Below, in pieces: positions 8,381-16,993 of a DNA stretch of 64,000 nt (the stretch's first letter is position 1; every line of letters begins with the position of its first letter). Source of the stretch: JBQTII01 sp052387905 (GTDB taxonomy: Bacteria > Actinomycetota > Actinomycetes > Sporichthyales > Sporichthyaceae); contig JBQTIR010000041.1 of NCBI GenBank assembly GCA_052387905.1, positions 31,630 through 95,629 of the forward strand, given 5' to 3'. A program made the translations under genes and the position numbers. Below the pieces are notes generated by a model, which ran no database searches, was not told the DNA's origin, and saw only the letters and a program-made list of their open reading frames with translations.

Positions 8381-9972
8381 TGGCGCTCGTGTCCGACCCG
8401 ACGCGCGGCACCAGCCAGCCGGGCCGTTACTGGACGACGACGAACATCGGCGAGTCCGTCCCCGACGTGCTGTCCCCGATGTGTTGGAGCTTCTGGGGCG
8501 AGCCCGCCGAACGCGGCTGGCAGTTCTCGATGAAGGCCTTCGGGGTGCTGCCGGCTTCCGCTGCGCCCTCGCCCGACGTCAACGACTGGGGCCTGTCGAT
8601 CTTCCACGGCCGCCTCGCGCTCAACGTCGACGCGATCCGTGCCGTCGTCGCGACGCTGCCCGGCGTCAAGGCGGACGATTTCGAACGTGACCTGTGCGGC
8701 AGCGTGCGCGCCGATTCCCCGCCGGTGAAGGGGAACCGCGCCCGGGTACCGGTGATCCTGGGCAAGGCGCCGGTGACCTTGGTGCGCCAGAGCAAAGTCA
8801 TCCACGCGAAGTACGCCAGCACCCGGGCGTGGTGGGAGTCCGAGGTCTTCGGTGATGGCGGGTCAGGTTCTGCCCTGGATCGGCTCGGCGGCGCGCTGGC
8901 GCGGTTCGAGGACACGTTCTCCGAGCACTGCGTGTGGCGATTCGTGTTCTCCGGAGCCCAAACCGCGATCGGTGATGCGGCTGCCAAGGCCGGGGATCCG
9001 GCGCTGGCCACCGCGCTGATGTCCGGCGTCGGTGAGGTCCTGGAGACCACGATGGCCGACGACCTGTGGCAGGTGGCGAACGGGGCCCTCGCGGAAGCGG
9101 AGTTCCTGCGGCGCTGGGGTTACCACGGCCCCAACGAGGGCAACCTGGATGCGCGAGTGTGGCGCGAGGACGCCGGCCCGGTGCGTTTCCTGGTGCGCTC
9201 GTATACCGAGCGCGCCGACACCGAGCGCCCGCGCGAGCGGGAGACCCGCGCGAAGGCTCGCGGCGTGGCGGCCGAGGCGCAACTTCTCGCGGCCACGCCC
9301 GCGGTGCGCCGGGCGAGTCTGCGTTGGCTGATGCGCCGGATGCGCAACATCGTCCGTACGTTGCAGGTCGGCAAGGCCTCGTTCCTGATGTGCCTCGACG
9401 GGGCACGCAAGGCCGCCCGCGACTTCGGCGCCGAGCAGGTCAAGGCCGGCACGTTCGCCGAGGTCGACGACGTGTTCTACCTCAGTGTCGTCGAGTGCCG
9501 CGAGCTCGCCGCGGGCCGACTGCCCGACGTCGCCGACATCGTGGCCGCGCGCCGGCGTTACCGCGACGAGCATCGCGGCGGAGAGCTCCCCGTGTTCTTC
9601 CACGGGATGCCGGAGCTGATCCCGCCCGCGGCCATCGACACCTCCGGGCCCGTGGAGTTCTCCGGGGCGGCCTCGGGCGGCGGAGTCGCCCGTGGCCGGG
9701 CACGGGTGCTGCTCGACGTCACCGACGACATCTCCCTCGACGCCGGCGACATCCTGGTGTGCCGCTTCACCGACCCGAGCTGGGCTCCGCTGATGGCGCT
9801 GTCCGAGGCGCTGGTGATCGACATCGGCGGCTCCGCGAGCCACGGCGCGGTGGTCGCCCGCGAGCTCGGGATCCCCTACGTGATCGGGACCTCGCGCGGC
9901 ACCTCGCTGATCCGCGACGGCGACCGCATCCTGGTCGACGGGGTGAACAACCTCGTCCGGGTGCTGGACTGA
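8380..9972 (+). CDS. PEP-utilising-enzyme mobile-domain protein lacking an ATP-grasp domain
   Basis: A 530-residue protein related to the central and C-terminal parts of PEP synthase/rifampin phosphotransferase-type enzymes. The start (WTTTNIGESVPDVLSPMCW) resembles the region that follows the ATP-grasp domain in those proteins. The C-terminus holds the swivelling phospho-histidine domain (GGSASHGAVVARELGIPYVI) with its His. There is no N-terminal PEP/pyruvate-binding ATP-grasp domain, so alone it cannot bind ATP in the usual way. Such orphans sit beside membrane or steroid genes in actinobacteria, function unknown. It overlaps the membrane protein gene upstream and ends before palindromic element A. 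Confidence 0.75.
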   Translation: MALVSDPTRGTSQPGRYWTTTNIGESVPDVLSPMCWSFWGEPAERGWQFSMKAFGVLPASAAPSPDVNDWGLSIFHGRLALNVDAIRAVVATLPGVKADDFERDLCGSVRADSPPVKGNRARVPVILGKAPVTLVRQSKVIHAKYASTRAWWESEVFGDGGSGSALDRLGGALARFEDTFSEHCVWRFVFSGAQTAIGDAAAKAGDPALATALMSGVGEVLETTMADDLWQVANGALAEAEFLRRWGYHGPNEGNLDARVWREDAGPVRFLVRSYTERADTERPRERETRAKARGVAAEAQLLAATPAVRRASLRWLMRRMRNIVRTLQVGKASFLMCLDGARKAARDFGAEQVKAGTFAEVDDVFYLSVVECRELAAGRLPDVADIVAARRRYRDEHRGGELPVFFHGMPELIPPAAIDTSGPVEFSGAASGGGVARGRARVLLDVTDDISLDAGDILVCRFTDPSWAPLMALSEALVIDIGGSASHGAVVARELGIPYVIGTSRGTSLIRDGDRILVDGVNNLVRVLD

Positions 9973-9980
9973 GCTCTTGT

Positions 9981-10020
9981 GTCAGCGAGAGCGCGCGCTA
10001 TGGCGGCCGATGTCGCTGAC
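9981..10020. repeat. 40-nt palindromic element, copy A
   Basis: The element starts GTCAGCGA and ends TCGCTGAC (8-bp stem), with ATGGCG at element positions 20-25. It is followed by GCTACGG at 10021-10027. It lies between the convergent ends of the PEP-domain gene and the SDR gene and could act as a bidirectional terminator. It matches copy E (38629-38668) at 33 of 40 positions. Confidence 0.75.
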
Positions 10021-10034
10021 GCTACGGCCTTCCC

Positions 10035-11462
10035 TCACCACTGGGCGGGGGCGTAGTCCTTGAGGAAGACCCCGAACAGGTCCTCGCCGGCCTCGCCGCG
10101 CACGATCGGGTCGTAGACGCGGGCGGCGCCGTCGACGAGGTCGAGCGGGGCGTGAAAGCCTTCTTCGTGCAGGCGGGCCTTGGTCGGGTGCGGACGTTCG
10201 TCGGTGATCCAGCCGGTATCCACCGCGGTCATCAGGATCCCGTCGCGCTCGAGCATCTCGGCCGCGCTGGTGCGGGTCAGCATGTTCAGCGCGGCCTTGG
10301 CCATATTCGTGTGCGGGTGCCCCGGGCCCTTGTTGCCGCGGGCGAACTGACCCTCCATCGCCGAGACGTTGACCACGTAGGTGCGGCGGGCGCTCGACGC
10401 CGCCAGCGACGCCCGCAGCCGGGAGACCAGCAGGAACGGGGCGGTGGAGTTACAAAGCTGCACCTCGAGCAGCTCCAGGGGGTCCACCTCGTCGACCAGC
10501 TGGGTCCAGCTGTTCTCCGCGGCCAGATCCGGCACCAGCCCGCCGGCGTCGATCGCGGTCCCAGCCGCGACGCGGTCCAGGGACGCCGCTCCCTGGGTGA
10601 GCGAGAGCGCGGTGAGCACCTGGGGGTTCAGCGCGTGGTGGGCCAGGTGGGTCAGTTCCTGGGAATGCTCGCGCACCACCCCGGACAGGGTCAGTACGTC
10701 GGGCAGCGGGCCGGCCGGCAGCGGCGCGGACTCCGCGGCGACCAGGTGGGAGTAGGACCCCGCGCTGCGGCGCACGGTCTGCGCGGCGTTGTTGATCAGG
10801 ATGTCCAGCGGCCCTGCGGCGGCCACGGAGTCGGCGAGTGCGATGACCTGCGCCGGGTCGCGCAGATCGATGCCGACAATGCGCAGCCGGTGCAGCCACT
10901 GCGCGCTGTCCTCCATCGCGGCGAAGCGGCGCACGGCGTCGGAGGGGAATCGGGTGGTGATCGTGGTGTGGGCGCCGTCGCGTAACAGCCGCAGCGCGAT
11001 GTACATCCCGATCTTGGCCCGGCCGCCCGTGAGCAGCGCCCGACGTCCCGTCAGATCGGTACGTGCATCGCGTCGGGCCCGGTTGAACGCCGCGCAGGCC
11101 GGGCACAGCTGGTGGTAGAAGGCGTCGACTCGGACGTAGCGAACTTTGCAGACGTAACAACAGCGCGCCCGGTTCAGGATCCCGGCGAGTTCGGTCGTCG
11201 TCTCGGTGGTGAGCGCGAAGGCGCCTTGCGTCTCGTCGTCGATCCGCCCTGGCGCCCCGGTCGCGGTGGCGGCGGTGACGGCGGCGTCGTGCGCGGTGAT
11301 CCTGGCCTGGCGCTCCTTGCGCCGGGCCTGCTTCACGGACTTGAACACCCCGCCCACCGCGAGGCGCAACGCCACGGCGTCCGGGTGCTCCGGCGGGAGT
11401 GCCTCGACCTGCGCGATCACGTCAAGGGCGTCCGCGAAGCGTTGTGGGTCGATGCCGTCCAT
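10035..11462 (-). CDS. Short-chain dehydrogenase-like protein with N-terminal zinc-ribbon extension
   Basis: A 475-residue protein in three parts: an alpha-helical N-terminus (residues about 1-90), a four-Cys cluster near residues 100-125 (CYVC then CPAC), and a Rossmann SDR domain with the cofactor loop TGGRAKIGMYIAL and INNAAQ. The catalytic Tyr-x3-Lys is altered: the segment reads HTNMAKAALNM, with Thr in the Tyr position, while Lys and the Ser of VNVSAMEG remain. This is an atypical SDR subfamily, and whether it is a redox enzyme is open. ATG at 11462 is chosen because the longer frame overlaps the P450. It lies 46 bp after the P450 stop, probably in one operon. Confidence 0.8.
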   Translation of the reverse strand: MDGIDPQRFADALDVIAQVEALPPEHPDAVALRLAVGGVFKSVKQARRKERQARITAHDAAVTAATATGAPGRIDDETQGAFALTTETTTELAGILNRARCCYVCKVRYVRVDAFYHQLCPACAAFNRARRDARTDLTGRRALLTGGRAKIGMYIALRLLRDGAHTTITTRFPSDAVRRFAAMEDSAQWLHRLRIVGIDLRDPAQVIALADSVAAAGPLDILINNAAQTVRRSAGSYSHLVAAESAPLPAGPLPDVLTLSGVVREHSQELTHLAHHALNPQVLTALSLTQGAASLDRVAAGTAIDAGGLVPDLAAENSWTQLVDEVDPLELLEVQLCNSTAPFLLVSRLRASLAASSARRTYVVNVSAMEGQFARGNKGPGHPHTNMAKAALNMLTRTSAAEMLERDGILMTAVDTGWITDERPHPTKARLHEEGFHAPLDLVDGAARVYDPIVRGEAGEDLFGVFLKDYAPAQW

Positions 11463-11508
11463 CTGGCCAGTGTCCCAGCTGGTGCGCGACGGCCGTCCGG
11501 GCGGCGCC

Positions 11509-12825
11509 CTAGGTATCGCGGCCGGTACGCGGAGTGAAGGTGATCGGCAGCGAGCTGATCCCACGCAGGATGAAGCTGCGGTGGTACGGCACGTCGGTGG
11601 GGTCGCAGGCGAGGGTGATGTCGTCGAGGCGTTCGAGGAGCAGCTCGGTGGCGATCCGTAGCTCGAGCTTGGCGATGGCGGAGCCCAGGCAGAAATGCTC
11701 GAAGCGGGCGAAGCTGAGGTGCGGGGCGCGATCGCCGTGCAGGTCGATAGTGGTGGGGTCCGGAAACGTCGCGGGGTCGCGGTTCGCGGAGCCGTAGACC
11801 ACCCAGATCATGGCGCCGGCGGGAATGCTGACCCCGCCGACGAGCGCATCGGTGGTGGCGACGCGGAACATCCCCTGGACCGGCGCCTCGATCCGCAGCA
11901 TCTCCTCCACCAACGGCCCGATCAGGGCGGGCGTCGCGCGGACGCGGTCGGCGAGCGCGGGGTCGCTCGCGAGGCGGTACATCAACGTGGTGATGGAGTT
12001 GGTGGTCGTCTCATTGCCCGCGACCAGGAACTGCACGAGCATCTGCAGGATCTCGTCGAGGGTCAGCGGTTCCTCGCCATCCATCCGGGCGGCCACCACA
12101 TCGGTGAGCAGGTCGTCGCGCGGCGCGGTGCGGCGGGCGAGGATCTCCGCGGTGAAGTAGTCGTAGAACTCATCGACCGCGGCGAAGATCTCCGCGATCT
12201 CCGCCGCGCTCTGCTCGACCGCGCCGACGCCGGCGGTGAAGGCGTTGGACCAGCGCTTGAAGGTGTCCATATCCGTCGGTGGGACGCCGAGCAGGGTGGC
12301 GATCACCGTCATCGGCAGGGGGATCGAGAACAGCGGGACCAAGTCGACGGGCTCGCCCGCGGCCGCCTCGACGAGCCCGTTGATCAGGTCTGTGGTCAAC
12401 GTGCGCACGTCGGGTTCGAGCGCCTTGATCCGGCGGGGGCTGAACGCGGTGCTGACCAGGGCGCGCTGGCGCTTGTGCAGTGGGGGGTCGGTGAACAGCA
12501 GCACCGGGGAGGCCGCGATGCGCAGTCTGCGCTCGGCTTGCGCGCGCAGCACCGGCGCCGTCGTGGGGTCTTCGATCAGACGCTGGGCGAGCGCGCTGAC
12601 GGAGTTCGGGCCGCTCGCCGCTGCGGAGGAGAAGGTCGCGGAGTCGCGCAGCACGTCGATGACGTCGTCGTAGCGGGTGACGACGTACGCGCCGAGGCGC
12701 TCGTTGTGGGTGACCGGCGCCTGCTCGCGCAACGCGCCGTAGAGGTCGAACGGGTTACGCACCAGGGTTGTGTCGCCCTCGACCAGGCGGGTCAGATCGG
12801 CCGGAGAATACGGGCACGCGGACAT
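11509..12825 (-). CDS. Cytochrome P450
   Basis: A 438-residue soluble bacterial class I P450. The I-helix motif is VAGNETTTN, the K-helix ExxR is EEMLR, and the heme loop is FARFEHFCLG. In the heme loop the Cys ligand, His and final Gly are kept, but the two usual glycines (FGxGxHxCxG) are Ala and Phe. Substrate is unknown; the setting among acyl-CoA and SDR genes suggests hydroxylation of a steroid, terpene or fatty acid. Redox partners are not in the window. The ATG at 12825 is transcribed divergently from the E1 alpha gene across a 57-bp promoter region containing the shared operator. Confidence 0.93.
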   Translation of the reverse strand: MSACPYSPADLTRLVEGDTTLVRNPFDLYGALREQAPVTHNERLGAYVVTRYDDVIDVLRDSATFSSAAASGPNSVSALAQRLIEDPTTAPVLRAQAERRLRIAASPVLLFTDPPLHKRQRALVSTAFSPRRIKALEPDVRTLTTDLINGLVEAAAGEPVDLVPLFSIPLPMTVIATLLGVPPTDMDTFKRWSNAFTAGVGAVEQSAAEIAEIFAAVDEFYDYFTAEILARRTAPRDDLLTDVVAARMDGEEPLTLDEILQMLVQFLVAGNETTTNSITTLMYRLASDPALADRVRATPALIGPLVEEMLRIEAPVQGMFRVATTDALVGGVSIPAGAMIWVVYGSANRDPATFPDPTTIDLHGDRAPHLSFARFEHFCLGSAIAKLELRIATELLLERLDDITLACDPTDVPYHRSFILRGISSLPITFTPRTGRDT

Positions 12826-12846
12826 GAACCGACCTTAGGCCGCGCA

Positions 12847-12876
12847 TTGTCAAAAGGTCTAGTACTCGACTAAATT
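12847..12876 (+). promoter_or_regulatory. Promoter with operator copy 2 in its spacer (core 12857-12870)
   Basis: TTGTCA (12847-12852) and TAAATT (12871-12876) are separated by 18 bp. The whole spacer is taken up by AAAGGTCTAGTACTCGAC, which contains the core GTCTAGTACTCGAC. A start of transcription about 7 bases downstream would coincide with the ATG at 12883, giving a leaderless mRNA. A protein on the core would block RNA polymerase directly. The same site could also repress the divergent P450. Confidence 0.6.
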
Positions 12877-12882
12877 GCGGGG

Positions 12883-13875
12883 ATGCGGGAGCCCGGTGTG
12901 CATCGCGCGATGTACCGGCTGATGGCGCTGATCACCGCCACCAGTGACCGCGCCAGCGCCGAGGTCAAGTCCGGGACCCTGGCGTCGGCCTTCTATCCGG
13001 TGCGCGGTCTGGAAGGGGTGTGTGCCGCGCTCGGCGTCGTCCTGGAACCGCGCGACCAGATCGTGTCGACCTATCGCTCGCTCGGTGACGCGCTGGCCAA
13101 GGGCGCGGACCTGCGCCGGGTGGTCGCCGAGCTCTACGGGCGCAGCGGCGGGGCGTGCGGGGGCAAGGGCGGGCCGATGCACCTGCACGACACGGGAGTC
13201 GGGTTCATGACGAGCACCGGCGTCGTGGGATCCGGCATCCCGATTGCGGTCGGGCTCGCGATGGCGGCACAACTCGATCAGGCACCCCGCGCCGTGGTGA
13301 CCACGTTCGGCGACGGCGCGACCTCGATCGGAGCCTTCCACGAGTCGATGAACATGGCCGCACTGTGGAAGTTGCCGGTCGTCTTCCTGTGCCAGAACAA
13401 CCAGTGGGGCGAGCACACCCCGATTGCGGAGTACGCCGGGTCCACCGACCTGGCGGGTCGGGCCGCGGGGTACGGGATGCCGGCGGCACGGGTTGATGGC
13501 TTCGACCCGGTCGCGACCTACGAGGTGCTGCGCACCGCGTGCGAGCGCGCCCGCGGCGGCGGCGGACCGAGCTTCGTCGAGGCCATGACCTACCGGCTGA
13601 CCGGGCACACCGGCTCCGCGGACTACAGCTACGTGCCGGCCGAAGAGCTTGCCGCCGCACTCGAGCGCGACCCCGCGCCGACGTTTCGGCTTGCACTCCT
13701 GGCCTCCGGGCAGTTCGAGGAGGCCGACCTCGCCGCGATCGACGCCGAGGTTGCGGCCGCCGTAGACGATGCGTTCGCCTTTGCTATCGCCAGCCCACTC
13801 CCGGATCCCGGCCAGCGCTACACCGACGTCTTCGCCGATCCGAGCATGCTCGCGGGAACGGGGCTACCGACGTGA
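12883..13875 (+). CDS. 2-oxoacid dehydrogenase E1 component, alpha subunit (thiamine-dependent)
   Basis: A 330-residue alpha subunit of a PDH/BCKDH/acetoin-type E1. The thiamine diphosphate motif starts GDGATSIGAFHESMN and ends CQNN. GGKGGPMHLHD and TGVVGSGIPIAVG are typical of the family. It would decarboxylate a 2-oxo acid together with the beta subunit, whose GTG overlaps this stop (13872-13875). No E2 or E3 gene is nearby, so the complex must borrow these or the enzyme acts differently. The first ATG follows the predicted promoter directly with no ribosome site, consistent with leaderless translation. Confidence 0.9.
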   Translation: MREPGVHRAMYRLMALITATSDRASAEVKSGTLASAFYPVRGLEGVCAALGVVLEPRDQIVSTYRSLGDALAKGADLRRVVAELYGRSGGACGGKGGPMHLHDTGVGFMTSTGVVGSGIPIAVGLAMAAQLDQAPRAVVTTFGDGATSIGAFHESMNMAALWKLPVVFLCQNNQWGEHTPIAEYAGSTDLAGRAAGYGMPAARVDGFDPVATYEVLRTACERARGGGGPSFVEAMTYRLTGHTGSADYSYVPAEELAAALERDPAPTFRLALLASGQFEEADLAAIDAEVAAAVDDAFAFAIASPLPDPGQRYTDVFADPSMLAGTGLPT

Positions 13876-14876
13876 CGGAGGATCAGCAGGCCGTGGTTGC
13901 GGCGGAGACCATGACGATGGTGGCGGCGATGAACTCCGCGCTGCACCTGGCGATGGATGCCGACTCCCGCGTGGTGCTGCTCGGGGAGGACATTGCCGAC
14001 CCGATCGGCGGTGTGCTCAAGGTGACCACCGGTCTGTCCACGAAGTACGGCAAGGAACGCGTACGCGCGACCCCGATCGCCGAGACCGCGATCGTCGGCG
14101 CGGCGATCGGCCTCGCGCTCGGCGGGTACCGCCCAGTCGCCGAGGTGATGTTCATGGACTTCACCACCGTGTGCCTGGACCAGATCGTCAACCACGCAGC
14201 GAAGCTGCGTTACATGTCCGGTGGGCATACCCCGGTGCCGCTGACGATCCGCACCGCCGTGGGGACCCGGCGCTTCGGTGCGCAGCACAGCCAGAACCTG
14301 GAGGCGTGGTTCATGCACACGCCCGGCATCAAGGTGGTCGTGCCCTCGAACCCGGCCGACGCGAAGGGCCTGCTCGCGGCCTGCATCGCCGACGACGACC
14401 CGTGCCTGTTCGTCGAGCACATCGACCTCGCATTCTCCGAGAAGGGCGAGGTGCCCCTCGGGGCGTACGCGATCCCGCTCGGGGTCGCCGCTGTTCCGCG
14501 GCCGGGTGAGGACGTCACCGTCGTCACCTACGGCACGCAGGTCCGCAGCGCCCTCAGGGCCGCCGACGCGCTGGCCGAGAAGGGCATCTCGCTCGAGGTG
14601 ATCGACCTGCGCACGCTGGTGCCGCTGGACATGGAAACCGTCCTGGCCTCGGTGGAGCGCACCCGGCGGGCGGTGATCCTGCACGACGCGCACACCTTCT
14701 GTGGCCCGGGCGCCGAGCTCGCGTCCCAGATCACGGAGTCGCTCTGGGGGGAGCTGCTCGCCCCGGTGCTGCGCGTCGGCGCCGGGTACTCGCCGGTGCC
14801 GTTCGCGACGAGCCTGCCCTTCCACCCGACGTCCGACGACCTGGTCGCCGCCGTCACCGCGGTCATGGGTCGCTGA
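13872..14876 (+). CDS. 2-oxoacid dehydrogenase E1 component, beta subunit
   Basis: A 334-residue transketolase-like pyrimidine-binding subunit that pairs with the alpha subunit. It has VLLGEDIADPIGGVLKVT, TPIAETAIVGAAIGLALGG (with the conserved Glu) and the C-terminal transketolase domain (VIDLRTLVPLDMETVLASV). GTG at 13872 overlaps the alpha stop by four bases, so translation is coupled. Substrate is uncertain among pyruvate, branched 2-oxo acids and acetoin. The SDR at 14878 follows directly. Confidence 0.9.
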   Translation: MTEDQQAVVAAETMTMVAAMNSALHLAMDADSRVVLLGEDIADPIGGVLKVTTGLSTKYGKERVRATPIAETAIVGAAIGLALGGYRPVAEVMFMDFTTVCLDQIVNHAAKLRYMSGGHTPVPLTIRTAVGTRRFGAQHSQNLEAWFMHTPGIKVVVPSNPADAKGLLAACIADDDPCLFVEHIDLAFSEKGEVPLGAYAIPLGVAAVPRPGEDVTVVTYGTQVRSALRAADALAEKGISLEVIDLRTLVPLDMETVLASVERTRRAVILHDAHTFCGPGAELASQITESLWGELLAPVLRVGAGYSPVPFATSLPFHPTSDDLVAAVTAVMGR

Positions 14877-14877
14877 C

Positions 14878-15636
14878 GTGGGCTCGGAGCGCGCTACCGC
14901 GCTGGTGACCGGCGCCGCCCGGGGCATCGGACGGGCCACGGCTGTCCGTTTGGCCGAGGCCGGCTACGACGTCGTGGTGGCCGATCTGGACGGTGCCGCC
15001 GCGGCTGCGACCGCAGCGGAGATCGGGGCCAAGGCGATCGAATTGGATGTGACTGACGAAGCGTCAGTGTTGACCTGTGCGGCCGGGATTGACGAACTCG
15101 ACGTCCTGGTGAACAACGCGGGTATCTACCGGCGCGGGATGCTCGCCGACGTCACCGTCGAGGACTACCGCGCGGTGTTCGACGTCAACCTGCTCGGGCC
15201 GTTGCTGATGACCCGGGCCCTCGCCGGCGCGCTCGCCGCGGGCGGCGGGGGAGCGGTGGTCAACGTCGCGTCGATGTCCGGGATCGCCGTGGTTCCCGGG
15301 ACCGGGGTGTACTCGATGGCCAAGGCCGCGCTGATCTCCTACACCGAGCTCGCCGCCCTGGAGTACGCCCCGCGCGGGATCCGCGTCAACGCCGTCGCCC
15401 CGGGCCGGATCGCGACCGAGATGACCGCGGACCGCCAGAGCAACCCCGCCCGCGAGGCCCGCACCCACGCCCTGATCCCGCTCGGGCGCGACGGGACCGC
15501 CGAGGACGTGGCCGAGGCGATCTGTGCCCTGGCTTCCCCCGGCGCCGCCTATATCACCGGCCAGGTGATCCGCGTCGACGGCGGCCTGACTATCGCCACC
15601 GTCCCGTTCTTCCAAGCTGCGCAGGGCGGGCACTGA
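14878..15636 (+). CDS. SDR family oxidoreductase
   Basis: A 252-residue classical SDR: TGAARGIG cofactor loop, VNNAGIY, Ser in NVASMSG, YSMAK catalytic Tyr/Lys, and VDGGLTI at the end. Asp after the second strand (VVVADLDG) points to NAD(H). GTG at 14878 is one base after the E1 beta stop and is probably co-transcribed with it. It would oxidise or reduce a hydroxyl/keto group of the pathway intermediate handled by E1. Confidence 0.88.
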   Translation: MGSERATALVTGAARGIGRATAVRLAEAGYDVVVADLDGAAAAATAAEIGAKAIELDVTDEASVLTCAAGIDELDVLVNNAGIYRRGMLADVTVEDYRAVFDVNLLGPLLMTRALAGALAAGGGGAVVNVASMSGIAVVPGTGVYSMAKAALISYTELAALEYAPRGIRVNAVAPGRIATEMTADRQSNPAREARTHALIPLGRDGTAEDVAEAICALASPGAAYITGQVIRVDGGLTIATVPFFQAAQGGH

Positions 15637-15639
15637 CGC

Positions 15640-16071
15640 ATGGAGCAACGGATCAGTCTCGTCACCCTCGGGGTCCGAGACCTTGCCCGGGCGAAGGCGT
15701 TCTACGAGGCGCTGGGCTGGCGCGGGCACACCGTCCAGGAGACGGTGTTCTTCCAGGCCGGCGGTGCGGTCCTCACGTTGTGGGGTCGGGAGAAGCTCGC
15801 CGCCGACTGTGGGGTGCCCGATGGGCCCGGCGGCTTCGGCGGGTCCGCGCTGGCCTACAACGCGCGATCGGAGGCCGAGGTCGACGACCTCGTCGCCACC
15901 GCTGTGGCAGCCGGAGCCACCCTCACCCGTGCCCCGGCGCCCACTTTCTACGGTGGCTACGCCGGGGTATTCGCCGACCCCGATGGGCACCACTGGGAGA
16001 TCGCTTACAACCCGGGCTTCATCCTCGCCGAGGACGGCTCGGTGATCCTTCCGGACTTCAGCGCCGGCTGA
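15640..16071 (+). CDS. VOC (glyoxalase/bleomycin-resistance fold) family protein
   Basis: A 143-residue protein with paired beta-alpha-beta-beta-beta modules (LVTLGVRDLARAKAFYEAL at the start; AGVFADPDGHHWEIAYNPG at the end, with the C-terminal metal-ligand Glu region). Related proteins are lyases, dioxygenases or binding proteins; the exact role is not inferable. It starts three bases after the SDR stop and ends the E1-SDR operon, converging on a methyltransferase gene. Confidence 0.85.
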   Translation: MEQRISLVTLGVRDLARAKAFYEALGWRGHTVQETVFFQAGGAVLTLWGREKLAADCGVPDGPGGFGGSALAYNARSEAEVDDLVATAVAAGATLTRAPAPTFYGGYAGVFADPDGHHWEIAYNPGFILAEDGSVILPDFSAG

Positions 16072-16078
16072 GGCCTCG

Positions 16079-16867
16079 TCAGCGCCGGCGGCCCAGCACC
16101 AGCAGGTACTCCCGGGTGTGCGCGATCCGGCCGCCGGTGGCGTACTTGGTCTCGAACATGTCAACCCACGCCTTCTGCAGCTCTCCACGGCGCTCGCCGA
16201 GGTTCTCGGCGAGGGTCTTGGTGGGCCCGTAGCTGCTGGAGAACAGCTCCCAATAGGCCTGCCCGGACTCCATTTCCAATGTCGAGACGTGCTCGACGAT
16301 GTCCAGGTCGAAAGCCTCGCCGAGCAGTTCCTGTACCCGCTCGGGACGGCCCCAGTCGAACGGGCTGCTCGGCGGCGGGGCCGGCTGGAACGGCGCCATG
16401 ACGCGGAACATCTCGCCGACCCCACCCGCAGGAGTCCAGTTGGCCAAAGCGATCGATCCGCCGGGTTTGACCACCCGTGCGAGCTCGCGGGCGGTGGCCT
16501 CGTGGTCGGGGGCGAACATCACCCCGCAGGTGGAGGACAGTGCATCGAACTCGCCGTCGGGCAGATCGAGGTTCTCGCAATCGCCCACCCGGTAGTCGAT
16601 CTTGAGTCCGAGCTCCGCCGCCCGCTGCTGCGCGGTCTCGATCAACCCGGGCGAGAGGTCAATACCGACCACGTCCGCCCCGGCGGCTGCCGCCAGTTCG
16701 GCGACCGCGCCGGTGCCGGTGGCCAGATCGAGCCAGCGCACGCCGGGTCCGGCCTCGAGCCGGGAGATCACCAGCTCGTGGATATCGGTCAGGGTCTCGG
16801 TGACGTTCTGGTAGGGGCCGTTGGCCCACATCACGCTCTGCCGGGCCTTGAGTTCCTCGAACGCCAT
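16079..16867 (-). CDS. Class I SAM-dependent methyltransferase (UbiE/Methyltransf_11 type)
   Basis: A 262-residue protein. Motif I is WLDLATGTGAVAELAA, the acidic loop is VVGIDLSPGLIETA, and PDGEFDALSSTCGVMF follows. The Trp-rich C-terminal half is typical of small-molecule methyltransferases. AGGAGG lies 7 bases before the ATG. Substrate unknown. It is separated by 126 bp from the alpha/beta hydrolase-glycosyltransferase gene upstream; that gap shows no gene or clear signal. Confidence 0.87.
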   Translation of the reverse strand: MAFEELKARQSVMWANGPYQNVTETLTDIHELVISRLEAGPGVRWLDLATGTGAVAELAAAAGADVVGIDLSPGLIETAQQRAAELGLKIDYRVGDCENLDLPDGEFDALSSTCGVMFAPDHEATARELARVVKPGGSIALANWTPAGGVGEMFRVMAPFQPAPPPSSPFDWGRPERVQELLGEAFDLDIVEHVSTLEMESGQAYWELFSSSYGPTKTLAENLGERRGELQKAWVDMFETKYATGGRIAHTREYLLVLGRRR

Positions 16868-16993
16868 CTGGTGCCTCCTGGAAAGTGATGCAACGACAGG
16901 TTATGCGCAAGCCCCACCGGAGAGGATGTGGGCGACGACCCGACCCAACTCCTCGCTCGGTGAGAAGTCAACGTATTCGCAGTCTTCGAGTGT

